A stretch of 5,211 nucleotides of DNA, taken from positions 1 to 5,211 of the forward strand of contig DMIT01000046.1 in the NCBI GenBank assembly GCA_003452275.1, in the 5' to 3' direction. The notes under the pieces were generated by a model. That model worked only from the letters and a program-made list of their open reading frames with translations, was not told the origin of the DNA and did not search any database. Positions 1 to 5,211 of this stretch are shown here, in pieces (positions within the stretch are counted from its first letter, which is position 1; the number at the start of each line of letters is the position of its first letter). The translations under genes and the position numbers were made by a program. Source of the stretch: Rhodospirillaceae bacterium. Its GTDB lineage: Bacteria; Pseudomonadota; Alphaproteobacteria; Micavibrionales; Micavibrionaceae.

Positions 1-173
1 CCGATATGCGGATCAGCACGCTCAACCACCTCCCCGTCCATTTCCAACACAAGGCGCAGCACCCCATGCGCCGCAGGGTGCTGCGGGCCAAAATTCATGG
101 TATAGGGCTTGATGAAATGTTCTTGGGCCAGTTCGGGATCGTCATGTGTTGTGACGGCAACTTGTGATGTCAT
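1..173 (-). CDS. nuoD: NADH-quinone oxidoreductase subunit D, N-terminal part (truncated by window edge)
   Basis: This is the first 57 codons of the 49-kDa-type subunit of respiratory complex I, which together with NuoB shapes the quinone-reduction pocket in the peripheral arm. The visible protein starts [14 protein letters not shown] and then carries the highly conserved block [16 protein letters not shown] (about residues 26-41), followed by [15 protein letters not shown]. These are hallmark NuoD N-terminal sequences. HPAAHG forms part of the quinone-site beta-hairpin in studied complexes (family knowledge). The ATG at 173 lies 3 nt after the nuoC stop and has a GGAG Shine-Dalgarno (180-183) with 6-nt spacing, inside the end of nuoC, so translation is probably coupled. 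The rest of the gene, including the C-terminal part of the site, lies beyond the left edge. It is truncated by the window only; nothing suggests a pseudogene. Confidence 0.97.
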   Translation of the reverse strand, partial: MTSQVAVTTHDDPELAQEHFIKPYTMNFGPQHPAAHGVLRLVLEMDGEVVERADPHI

Positions 174-176
174 GTT

Positions 177-887
177 TTACTCCGCTGCCTTTTTGGTGGG
201 GTGCCAGCCGATTTTTGGCATGTTGGGATTGGTATATTTTTCGCCTTCGGCTTTCTCGTCTCCGGGGAGCTGGATGTCCGTCAGGGCTTCCCATGGGCTG
301 AGATTATCGAAGACGCGGAAGTCTTGCGGCAATGTCACGGCACCATAGACAACGCGTTTTTGTTCCGCGTCATACCGTACCTCGACATGGCCGGTGAGAG
401 GAAAATCTTTTCTCAACGGATGCCCGTCAAAACCATAGTCTGTCAAAATGCGGCGATGATCGGTCAGTCCGTCAAACATAATGCCGCACATGTCCCATGT
501 TTCGCGTTCGAACCACGGGGCGGAACTGAATAATCCGGATACGGATGGAACAGGTGTTTCCTCATCGGTTGTTACTTTAACGCGGACGCGGATATTATGA
601 CGCAAGGACAAAAGCTGGTATACCACTTCGAACCGTTCGCCGCGGTTCGGGTAATCCACCCCGCAAATATCGATCAATTGTTTGAATTGAGTCTCGTCCG
701 CATCGCGCAAATACGCCATGACCGCCAGTAAGGCTTCGCGCTTCACATGAAAGACAAGTTCGTTGCCGGTGGTATCGAATGATGTGATGCCATCAGCCAG
801 ACGGGACTGGATTTCCTCGGCATAGACGACCATCGGGTCTTTAGGTGCTTCTTCGGCAACGGGTACTGTCTGGATTTCATCAACCAT
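177..887 (-). CDS. nuoC: NADH-quinone oxidoreductase subunit C (30-kDa subunit)
   Basis: A 236-residue protein of the complex I 30-kDa family, a peripheral-arm subunit that packs against NuoD and NuoB and binds no cofactor. The conserved core is clear: [10 protein letters not shown] (71-80), [11 protein letters not shown] (85-95), [14 protein letters not shown] (125-138), [20 protein letters not shown] (145-164), EVRYD (169-173) and FDNLSPWE (193-200). Residues 1-25 and the tail after about 210 are variable and probably flexible. Length is normal for a stand-alone NuoC; it is not fused to NuoD. The ATG at 887 was chosen because an AGGA (895-898), overlapping the nuoB TAG stop, sits 7 nt upstream; the gap to nuoB is 9 nt. 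One oddity is that the usual GHPDLRRIL segment of the family signature reads GLTDHRRIL here, with a Cys after WDM. The flanking core is intact, so I still expect a working subunit. Confidence 0.97.
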   Translation of the reverse strand: MVDEIQTVPVAEEAPKDPMVVYAEEIQSRLADGITSFDTTGNELVFHVKREALLAVMAYLRDADETQFKQLIDICGVDYPNRGERFEVVYQLLSLRHNIRVRVKVTTDEETPVPSVSGLFSSAPWFERETWDMCGIMFDGLTDHRRILTDYGFDGHPLRKDFPLTGHVEVRYDAEQKRVVYGAVTLPQDFRVFDNLSPWEALTDIQLPGDEKAEGEKYTNPNMPKIGWHPTKKAAE

Positions 888-896
888 TTCGAATTC

Positions 897-1472
897 CTAT
901 CTGACGATCCGCGTGTCTTCGCGGCGGATTTTTTTCTGAAGTTGCAATAGCCCGTAAACCAATGCTTCTGCGGTTGGCGGGCAGCCCGGCACATAAATAT
1001 CAACCGGTACAATCCGGTCACAGCCACGAACAACGGAATAGCTGTAATGGTAATAACCTCCGCCATTCGCACATGACCCCATCGAAATCACCCAACGCGG
1101 TTCTGCCATCTGGTCGTAAACTTTACGGAGGGCTGGCGCCATTTTATTGGTCAGAGTTCCCGCCACAATCATCACGTCGGACTGGCGCGGGGACGGACGC
1201 GGAATGATCCCGAAACGGTCAAGATCATAACGGGACATATAAGAATGGATCATCTCCACGGCGCAACAGGCCAGCCCGAAAGTCATCGGCCACATCGACC
1301 CCTGACGCGCCCAGTCAAAAAGTTTATCGGTCTGGGTCAGGACGAACCCTTTGTCGGACACTTCCTGCGCCAGTTTGGCAACGGCCTCATCCTGCTGTTC
1401 TGCTGGCAACATCGGTACATCGGTAACGAGCGAGGTTGCCGGAGCCTCGAAAATATGACGTTCACTGCTCAT
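897..1472 (-). CDS. nuoB: NADH-quinone oxidoreductase subunit B (PSST-type, 4Fe-4S cluster N2)
   Basis: A 191-residue subunit holding cluster N2, the last iron-sulfur centre in the complex I chain, which passes electrons to quinone. The four expected ligands are present: tandem Cys69-Cys70 in GLACCAVEM, Cys134 in [10 protein letters not shown], and Cys164 in [10 protein letters not shown]. Other conserved parts are [20 protein letters not shown] (about 96-115), [12 protein letters not shown] (119-130), [13 protein letters not shown] (146-158) and the C-terminal [11 protein letters not shown]. The first 45 or so residues are divergent, as is usual in this family. The ATG at 1472 lies 6 nt after the nuoA stop. 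Its Shine-Dalgarno is poor (a GGGA about 11 nt upstream), so reinitiation from nuoA is likely. Met21 is an alternative start, less favoured because of the tight operon spacing. The protein is peripheral, on the cytoplasmic face of the membrane. Confidence 0.98.
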   Translation of the reverse strand: MSSERHIFEAPATSLVTDVPMLPAEQQDEAVAKLAQEVSDKGFVLTQTDKLFDWARQGSMWPMTFGLACCAVEMIHSYMSRYDLDRFGIIPRPSPRQSDVMIVAGTLTNKMAPALRKVYDQMAEPRWVISMGSCANGGGYYHYSYSVVRGCDRIVPVDIYVPGCPPTAEALVYGLLQLQKKIRREDTRIVR

Positions 1473-1478
1473 CGCGCG

Positions 1479-1850
1479 TTATTCCCAATCAAGGGCTCCC
1501 TTATTCCATTCATAAACCAGACCAACGGTGAGGACACCCAGAAAGACGACCATCGACCAGAAACCAAACATCCCGATAGCACCAAGCGACACCGCCCACG
1601 GGAACAAAAATGCGACCTCAAGGTCAAAGATAATAAAAAGAATGGCCACCAGATAAAACCGCACATCAAATTTATTGCGCGCATCGTCAAAGGCTTCGAA
1701 CCCGCATTCATAGGCAGAGAGTTTCTCTGCATCGGGTTTATTCTTACCAATCACCATCGACGCCAGAACCATGGCGCAAGACAGGCCGGCGGCAATTCCC
1801 AAAAAGACGATAATCGGCAAATAGTTTAAAAGAAATTCTGTTGAAGCCAT
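1479..1850 (-). CDS. nuoA: NADH-quinone oxidoreductase subunit A (ND3 homologue)
   Basis: A 123-residue integral membrane subunit of complex I, homologous to mitochondrial ND3, sitting where the peripheral and membrane arms meet near the quinone channel. Three hydrophobic helices are visible at about residues 9-34, 65-87 and 92-113. The long loop between the first two carries [20 protein letters not shown]. Its Cys49 corresponds to the ND3 loop cysteine used as a marker of the active/deactive switch in mitochondria (family knowledge). Helix 2 has the conserved acidic pair Asp76 and Glu78 in [13 protein letters not shown]. The ATG at 1850 gives the normal family length and start. The frame stays open to a TTG at 1922, but that would add 24 untypical residues. 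The Shine-Dalgarno is weak. This is the first gene of the nuo operon, transcribed leftward from the promoter at 1980-2008. Confidence 0.97.
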   Translation of the reverse strand: MASTEFLLNYLPIIVFLGIAAGLSCAMVLASMVIGKNKPDAEKLSAYECGFEAFDDARNKFDVRFYLVAILFIIFDLEVAFLFPWAVSLGAIGMFGFWSMVVFLGVLTVGLVYEWNKGALDWE

Positions 1851-1970
1851 AATAATTCGAATCCATTCGTTGGACAGGACGTTTTCAGGCCTTAAATGAC
1901 CATAAAGGCGGAATGATTTCAAGAGGCAAGCCGATCTATGAACAATTTATAGATAGATATTTGCATCTTT

Positions 1971-1997
1971 TTGACATTAATTATGAATAATTATCTA
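1971..1997 (+). promoter_or_regulatory. Possible promoter for the rightward BPL_N-DUF1284-trmFO operon
   Basis: A perfect TTGACA (1971-1976) is followed after 15 nt by TATCTA (1992-1997). The -10 box is poor and the spacing short, so this is a weak candidate. It overlaps the leftward nuo promoter almost completely. If both are real, polymerase could not occupy them at the same time. Confidence 0.3.
1978..1993. promoter_or_regulatory. Perfect 7+7 palindrome in the divergent promoter region; operator candidate
   Basis: TAATTAT (1978-1984), a 2-nt GA spacer, then ATAATTA (1987-1993) form an exact inverted repeat. It covers most of the nuo -10 box and lies between the two boxes of the rightward candidate promoter, where a dimeric regulator could act on both. 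It is pure A/T in an A/T-rich spacer, so chance or a simple melting region is also plausible. Confidence 0.3.
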
Positions 1998-2008
1998 GGG
2001 TGTGACAA
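1980..2008 (-). promoter_or_regulatory. Sigma70-like promoter of the nuo operon
   Basis: Read on the minus strand there is TTGTCA (-35, 2003-2008), a 17-nt spacer, then CATAAT (-10, 1980-1985). Each box matches the sigma70 consensus at five of six positions, with ideal spacing. Transcription would start near 1973, giving a 5' leader of about 120 nt before the nuoA ATG. The -10 box overlaps the palindrome at 1978-1993. The call rests on consensus match and position only. Confidence 0.6.
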
Positions 2009-2036
2009 AAACATTCTACTTTGCTAAGTTCCGGCG

Positions 2037-2843
2037 ATGAATTTTAAAACTGACATTTCTAAAAAACTGCGTATCGCCTGCCTGTCCCACCGCGGATTGT
2101 CCACTCAGGGGATAGAACCCGCTTTGCAATATATGTTTCCGGATGCAGAGATCGTATCAATCTTTCAACAGCATCTTCGCCAGCATGCGCTAAAAGATTA
2201 TGACATTCTGATATTATCGGGGATCAATGACGAAGACAGCGTTTATCCGTCCCTCCTTCCGCCAAAGGAAATGGAGACCATTAAAAATACGATTGAACAA
2301 AATGGGCTGATCTTATGGACATTCTGTGCGGCGTCTTATTACATGTTCGAGGAAATATCATACCAGAAACGGTCAGGGGCCTTTAAAACCATGCGCGGTA
2401 CAGGGTTGATAAAAGGGACGGCCCGTCACGGATTTAACCATATTACCCGCCAGACATTCAATGCATCCCCGTGGAAAGATTATATTTTAGCGGGTATCTA
2501 TGTTGACGGGCATCATGAATTGTTGCGTTCCCTTAATATCAATGGCCCGACTTTGTTACCGGCAGCCACGGAAAACAGCCTTGTTGAACAATTTATGAAA
2601 TACAAAGACATTCAGGGCGCTGCCGGCGTTGTCAAAAAAATGGGACGAGGGTTGCTGATTGCTTTGGGCGTGCATCCCGAATTATCCCCCGCCCATCCGA
2701 TGCTGCCCGAATCGTTTACTGACTTTGAGAAAGATAGATGGACAATTTTGTCGCTCATCAAACGCAAAATCATCATGCATCAATCTGGACAAGATCCATG
2801 GCGCAGCCTGCCGCCGGCATCACTGGAACTGCAAAATGTCTGA
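2037..2843 (+). CDS. BPL_N-domain protein (class I glutamine-amidotransferase-like fold), function unknown
   Basis: A 268-residue soluble protein resembling the N-terminal domain of eukaryotic biotin-protein ligases (BPL_N), a domain related to class I glutamine amidotransferases. Matching features in order are a beta-strand start LRIACLSHRG (11-20), YDILILSGIND (55-65), a nucleophile-elbow-like TFCAASYYMFEE with Cys97, an IYVDGHHELL stretch (154-163), and MGRGLLIALGVHPEL (202-216), whose His213 and Glu215 could complete a Cys-His-Glu triad. The ligase and biotin-binding domains are absent, so it is not a biotin ligase. The usual PGG after the second strand reads SGI. No signal peptide or membrane segment is seen. 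The ATG at 2037 is the first possible one after an in-frame TAA at 2025; no convincing Shine-Dalgarno precedes it. It opens a three-gene operon and overlaps the next gene by 8 nt. Family fairly sure, substrate unknown. Confidence 0.75.
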   Translation: MNFKTDISKKLRIACLSHRGLSTQGIEPALQYMFPDAEIVSIFQQHLRQHALKDYDILILSGINDEDSVYPSLLPPKEMETIKNTIEQNGLILWTFCAASYYMFEEISYQKRSGAFKTMRGTGLIKGTARHGFNHITRQTFNASPWKDYILAGIYVDGHHELLRSLNINGPTLLPAATENSLVEQFMKYKDIQGAAGVVKKMGRGLLIALGVHPELSPAHPMLPESFTDFEKDRWTILSLIKRKIIMHQSGQDPWRSLPPASLELQNV

Positions 2844-3282
2844 TCCGTCCCCTATCCGCTTTCGTCCGCATCACCTGTTATGTATGCTGACCCATATCGG
2901 CAAGGGATATAGTGAAATATTCACTGAAAATATGGGGAATATTCTAGAGCAGATCAATGCCGGTGAAACCGATATTATTCTGGAGTACGGCCCCGATGAT
3001 ATTTGCACCCCGCGCCTCTGTGATAAAGACGATGTGACCTGTCATTGCCGCGAACTTCATATTGATGACAGGGATAACGAAGCATTGGCGGACTTTGCAA
3101 AATCTGCTGATTTCGCCATGTTCAAGATCGGCAACCGGTTCAGATTGACGAAAGACTTGATCCAACGCCTTCGGGATGCTTATAAAACAAATGACATCAG
3201 AACAGCATGTCACAATTGTGAATGGTATGACCTGTGCAATGACATCACACAAAACGGATTCAAAGGAACGAAACTGAAATGA
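2836..3282 (+). CDS. DUF1284 cysteine-rich protein, function unknown
   Basis: A 148-residue protein that I recognise as DUF1284 from [17 protein letters not shown] (10-26), the [13 protein letters not shown] block (50-62) and the C-terminal [10 protein letters not shown]. It has eight cysteines (16, 57, 62, 69, 71, 125, 128, 134), several in CxC or CxxC arrangements, plus a His-His pair at 12-13. This suggests a metal or iron-sulfur site, which is inference; the family has no established reaction that I know of. It is cytoplasmic, with no signal peptide or membrane helix. The ATG at 2836 overlaps the upstream stop (ATGTCTGA) and has a GGAA 7 nt before it. A longer in-frame start at 2659 would run through the upstream gene and is not credible. 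The stop shares ATGA with trmFO, so all three genes are probably translationally coupled. Confidence 0.85.
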   Translation: MSDPSPIRFRPHHLLCMLTHIGKGYSEIFTENMGNILEQINAGETDIILEYGPDDICTPRLCDKDDVTCHCRELHIDDRDNEALADFAKSADFAMFKIGNRFRLTKDLIQRLRDAYKTNDIRTACHNCEWYDLCNDITQNGFKGTKLK

Positions 3283-4625
3283 CCAATATAAAACCTATCC
3301 ACATCATCGGCGGCGGTATGGCGGGGACTGAGGCCGCGTGGCAAGCCGTCAATATGGGTGTTCCTGTGATCCTGCATGAAATGCGACCGCACACACCGAC
3401 CGATGCGCATAAAACGGACGGACTGGCCGAGTTAGTCTGTTCCAATTCCTTCCGTTCGGACGATAAGGATTATAATGCTGTTGGCGTCCTACACGAAGAA
3501 ATGCGCCTGTGTCATAGCCTGCAAATGCGCGAAGCGGCAAAGGCTGCGGTGCCTGCCGGCGGCGCACTCGCTGTTGATCGTGATGCCTTTTCGGAAGGTG
3601 TGACCAAAACATTATCCGAACATCCGTTGGTCACCATCGAACGCGGAGAAATTGCAGGGTTGCCGCCCGCAGACTGGGACAGCGTGATTATCGCGACCGG
3701 CCCTCTGACCTCTGCTCCGCTGGCCAATGCCATCCGTGAACTGACGGGCGAAGATTCTCTTGCGTTCTTTGATGCGATTGCGCCGATTGTCCATCGTGAA
3801 AGCATCGATATGACTGTCGCATGGTTCCAGTCGCGTTACGATAAGGAAGGCCCGAACGGGAACGGCAAAGACTATATCAATTGCGGTATGAACAAAGATC
3901 AATATCTGGCCTTTATCGACGCCCTTCTGGCTTCTGAAAAGACTGAGTTCAAGGAATGGGAAAAGAACACCCCCTATTTCGAAGGCTGTATGCCGATTGA
4001 GGTCATGGCTTCACGCGGCGCGGAAACATTACGCTTTGGCCCCATGAAACCGGTGGGGCTGACCAATCAGCATACAGGTGAACGTCCCTATGCAGTGGTG
4101 CAGTTGCGGCAGGATAATGCGCTGGGCACCCTCTATAATATTGTCGGTTTCCAGACCAAGATGAAATATGCCGAACAAACCCGCGTGCTGAAAATGATCC
4201 CGGGCTTGGAGAACGCGGAATTTGCGCGTCTTGGCGGACTGCACCGCAATACTTTTATCAATTCGCCACGCCTCCTTGACCATCACTTGCGGTTAAAGGC
4301 CATGCCGCGCATTCGTTTTGCAGGACAAATCACAGGGTGCGAAGGATATGTCGAAAGTGCCGCCATCGGCCTGATCGCCGGACGCATGGCGGCGTGCGAG
4401 CGTCTGGGATTAGAGATGCCATCCCCGCCCGAAACATCGGCGATGGGTGCCATCATCCGCCACATCACAGGCGGGGCAGAGGCTGAAACTTTCCAACCGA
4501 TGAATGTCAATTTCGGATTATTCCCCGACATCGTCACCAAAGAACGCGGCCGCGAAAAAAAGAAAGCCCAAGCCCAACGCGCCCTAACCGACACCGCAGA
4601 ATGGCTAAAATTCTTTGAAAGATAA
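3279..4625 (+). CDS. trmFO: Methylenetetrahydrofolate-tRNA-(uracil-54-C5)-methyltransferase
   Basis: TrmFO makes 5-methyluridine at position 54 of the tRNA T-loop, taking the one-carbon unit from 5,10-methylenetetrahydrofolate and reducing it through FAD with NAD(P)H. The 448 residues match the family's usual length. The N-terminal FAD dinucleotide motif [15 protein letters not shown] is at 9-23. [11 protein letters not shown] follows with Cys54, and [15 protein letters not shown] carries Cys237; these align with Cys53 and catalytic Cys226 of the Bacillus subtilis enzyme. FGPMKPVGL (253-261), [11 protein letters not shown] (320-330) and [18 protein letters not shown] (347-364) are further signatures. 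The shorter GidA/MnmG-type paralogy is excluded by the CSNSFRSD and YFEGCMPIE motifs. The ATG overlaps the preceding TGA by 4 nt; an AGGA lies 11 nt upstream. It is the last gene of the rightward operon. No clear intrinsic terminator follows it. Confidence 0.97.
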   Translation: MTNIKPIHIIGGGMAGTEAAWQAVNMGVPVILHEMRPHTPTDAHKTDGLAELVCSNSFRSDDKDYNAVGVLHEEMRLCHSLQMREAAKAAVPAGGALAVDRDAFSEGVTKTLSEHPLVTIERGEIAGLPPADWDSVIIATGPLTSAPLANAIRELTGEDSLAFFDAIAPIVHRESIDMTVAWFQSRYDKEGPNGNGKDYINCGMNKDQYLAFIDALLASEKTEFKEWEKNTPYFEGCMPIEVMASRGAETLRFGPMKPVGLTNQHTGERPYAVVQLRQDNALGTLYNIVGFQTKMKYAEQTRVLKMIPGLENAEFARLGGLHRNTFINSPRLLDHHLRLKAMPRIRFAGQITGCEGYVESAAIGLIAGRMAACERLGLEMPSPPETSAMGAIIRHITGGAEAETFQPMNVNFGLFPDIVTKERGREKKKAQAQRALTDTAEWLKFFER

Positions 4626-4666
4626 CGATAGAAAACCTAAGCAAGCGTGGAGATAATCTAAAAAAA

Positions 4667-4691
4667 CACGAAGGGCACGAAGAATCACGAA
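4667..4691 (+). repeat. CACGAAG-type 9-nt periodic repeat, short copy
   Basis: Three units begin at 4667, 4676 and 4686: CACGAAG, CACGAAG and CACGAAA, spaced 9-10 nt apart. Bases 4676-4691 match 4893-4908 at 15 of 16 positions, tying this copy to the longer one downstream. Confidence 0.7.
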
Positions 4692-4716
4692 ATTTCGCTC
4701 TCTGATGCCCCTTCCT

Positions 4717-4750
4717 GTCATTGCAAGGAGCAACAGCGACGCGGCAATCC
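4717..4750 (+). repeat. GTCATTGC...GCAATCC dispersed-repeat-like element
   Basis: The element begins GTCATTGCAAGGAGCAACAG and ends GCGGCAATCC. Its ends pair as ATTGC (4720-4724) with GCAAT (4744-4748). The pattern resembles short non-coding repeats I recall from several bacterial genomes, including Rickettsiales. That link is from memory and not tested. Only one full copy is in the window, though GTCATT and GCAAT recur inverted within 5016-5084. Confidence 0.55.
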
Positions 4751-4756
4751 ATTCTT

Positions 4757-4817
4757 TCTCTGCGTGCTCTGCGGCCTCTGTAGTTCAAACCTTCTTGGTG
4801 CCTCCGTGTCTTGGTGG
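4757..4817 (-). repeat. Composite repeat, minus-oriented copy (CACCAAG module then GCAGAG module)
   Basis: Read on the minus strand, a CACCAAGA/CACGGAGG/CACCAAGA module (4790-4817) is followed after 4 nt by a module starting AACTACAGAG with two further GCAGAG units (4757-4785). The second module matches the plus-strand copy at 4945-4973 at 25 of 29 positions. Module order is the same in both copies. Confidence 0.7.
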
Positions 4818-4823
4818 CAAATC

Positions 4824-4845
4824 TTCTGGGGAAGAAAAACCAGAA
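4824..4845. repeat. Small hairpin related to the TTCTGG/CCAGAA arm downstream
   Basis: TTCTGG (4824-4829) pairs with CCAGAA (4840-4845) across a 10-nt purine-rich loop. The arms match the hairpin at 5021-5040 (ATTCTGG/CCAGAAT), so this may be a degenerate relative of that element. Confidence 0.4.
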
Positions 4846-4871
4846 TATTGCCATCAGCGTGTAAATTTTTT

Positions 4872-4973
4872 GAACCACGAAGACGCAAAGGACACAAAGA
4901 ATCACGAAGCTTTTTTATGTCTGTGCGTTGAAACTCTAAATATTAACTACAGAGCGCGCAGAGACCGCAGAGA
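4872..4973 (+). repeat. Composite repeat, plus-oriented copy (CACGAAG module then GCAGAG module)
   Basis: The first module (4872-4909) has units CACGAAGA, CGCAAAGGA, CACAAAGAAT and CACGAAG, with a period of 8-10 nt. After a 35-nt spacer the second module (4945-4973) starts AACTACAGAG and continues with GCAGAG and GCAGAGA at 9-nt steps. This copy lies head-to-head with the minus copy at 4757-4817, with 54 nt between them. Confidence 0.7.
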
Positions 4974-4993
4974 AAAAGACAGGGATGTCTTTT
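4974..4993. terminator. Perfect 8-bp stem-loop with A-tract and T-tract arms
   Basis: AAAAGACA (4974-4981), loop GGGA, and TGTCTTTT (4986-4993) form an exact hairpin. The arms supply a T-run on either strand, as in some bidirectional terminators, but the stem is only A/T-rich and the site is about 350 nt from trmFO. It could equally be a repeat border, since it sits exactly between the composite repeat and the nested element. Confidence 0.3.
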
Positions 4994-4994
4994 G

Positions 4995-5122
4995 ATCGTC
5001 GATTCAAATCAGAATCCGTCATTCTGGCGAAAACCAGAATCTCTCTGAACCCAAGTGAGATTGCGGCTTTCGCCGCAATGACGGTATGTTAAAAATGTAT
5101 GATTCTGATTTGAATTGATGAT
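4995..5122. repeat. Nested inverted-repeat element, 128 bp, MITE-like
   Basis: The outer arms are 21 bp (4995-5015 and 5102-5122). Their inner 14 bp, ATTCAAATCAGAAT versus its exact complement, are perfect, and the two mismatches further out are G/T wobble pairs. Inside, CCGTC (5016-5020) pairs with GACGG (5080-5084) and CTC (5041-5043) with GAG (5057-5059). Each of the two internal arms is itself a perfect 7-bp hairpin (5021-5040 and 5060-5079). No transposase gene and no clear target-site duplication are visible. Confidence 0.7.
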
Positions 5123-5179
5123 ATCTCGGAGCGAATTTTTTATGATCTATCAGTTCGTTTTGCTGTTTTGATTTTTTAA

Positions 5180-5208
5180 ATCTTCGCAGTCATTGAAAAA
5201 ACGAAGAT
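5180..5208. repeat. 7-bp stem-loop near the right edge
   Basis: ATCTTCG (5180-5186) pairs exactly with CGAAGAT (5202-5208) across a 15-nt loop that contains an A6 run. It is too close to the edge to judge whether it belongs to a gene beyond the window; it lacks a following T-run on the plus strand. Confidence 0.3.
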
Positions 5209-5211
5209 GCA

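Larger units (their letters stand above)
4626..5211. other. Gene-free, repeat-dense spacer downstream of trmFO
   Basis: Both strands contain open frames here, but none has a recognisable protein or a plausible start signal, and they run through short repeats. The stretch holds the repeats and hairpins listed separately from 4667 to 5122. From 5123 to the right edge it is A/T-rich with only small stem-loops. Immediately after trmFO a GAAGGGCA/TGCCC-c-TTC stem (4670-4677 with 4706-4714, one bulged C) can form, but no T-run follows, so it is not a convincing terminator. Confidence 0.75.

Noticed and set aside
1245..1829. 194-codon plus-strand open frame
   Set aside because: It is antisense to nuoA and nuoB, both assured genes; its translation looks like a shadow frame.
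1851..1922. TTG start extending NuoA by 24 residues
   Set aside because: The added residues are charged and unlike NuoA N-termini, and the ATG at 1850 gives the normal family length.
2659..2835. Longer N-terminus for the DUF1284 protein
   Set aside because: It would overlap the BPL_N gene by 185 nt and adds residues outside the DUF1284 family; the ATG at 2836 has a spaced GGAA and fits a typical overlap.
2037..2843. Biotin-protein ligase (BirA) call for the BPL_N gene
   Set aside because: Only the amidotransferase-like N-terminal domain is present; there is no GRGRxG-type biotin-ligase motif or catalytic domain.
4670..4714. Intrinsic terminator for trmFO
   Set aside because: The stem has a bulge and a 28-nt loop, and no T-run follows; structure alone is not enough.
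4534..4905. 123-codon minus-strand open frame overlapping the trmFO end
   Set aside because: Its C-terminal part is antisense to trmFO and the rest is repeat sequence; low-complexity Arg/Phe-rich translation with no family match.
4667..4973. CRISPR array
   Set aside because: The repeats are only about 9 nt in period, degenerate, in both orientations and without unique spacers of regular length; no cas genes are present.
4705..4995. 96-codon plus-strand open frame in the repeat region
   Set aside because: It runs through the GTCATTGC element and both composite repeats, has no Shine-Dalgarno and no recognisable protein features.

Overview
The window looks like chromosomal DNA from an alphaproteobacterium. 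The main support is the NADH dehydrogenase subunits. NuoA carries the alphaproteobacterial/mitochondrial-type stretch around [20 protein letters not shown], NuoB carries [19 protein letters not shown], and nuoC and nuoD are separate genes. Use of the folate-dependent TrmFO for tRNA m5U54 also fits. I cannot name the order or genus from the sequence alone.

Bases 1-1850 (minus strand) hold the start of a complex I operon in the order nuoA-nuoB-nuoC-nuoD. Gaps are only 3-9 nt, and nuoD runs off the left edge after 57 codons. These subunits form the connection between the membrane arm (NuoA) and the hydrogenase-like quinone module (NuoB, NuoC, NuoD). Bases 1851-2036 are a 186-nt divergent intergenic region. 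It has a good sigma70-like promoter for nuo, a weaker candidate facing right, and a perfect 7+7 palindrome lying across both.

Bases 2037-4625 (plus strand) hold three overlapping genes: a protein with the glutamine-amidotransferase-like fold of the biotin-protein-ligase N-terminal domain (BPL_N), a small cysteine-rich DUF1284 protein, and trmFO. Overlaps of 8 nt and 4 nt imply one transcript with coupled translation. TrmFO is an assured call; the biochemical roles of the two upstream proteins are unknown.

Bases 4626-5211 (586 nt) contain no credible gene. They are packed with short dispersed-repeat material: two kinds of roughly 9-nt periodic repeat (CACGAAG-type and GCAGAG-type) present as head-to-head composite copies, a GTCATTGC...GCAATCC element, several hairpins, and a nested 128-bp inverted-repeat element with 21-bp ends (4995-5122). 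This repeat cluster and the uncharacterised BPL_N/DUF1284 pair are the parts most worth following up. I see no tRNA, rRNA, CRISPR array, transposase or recognisable defence system.
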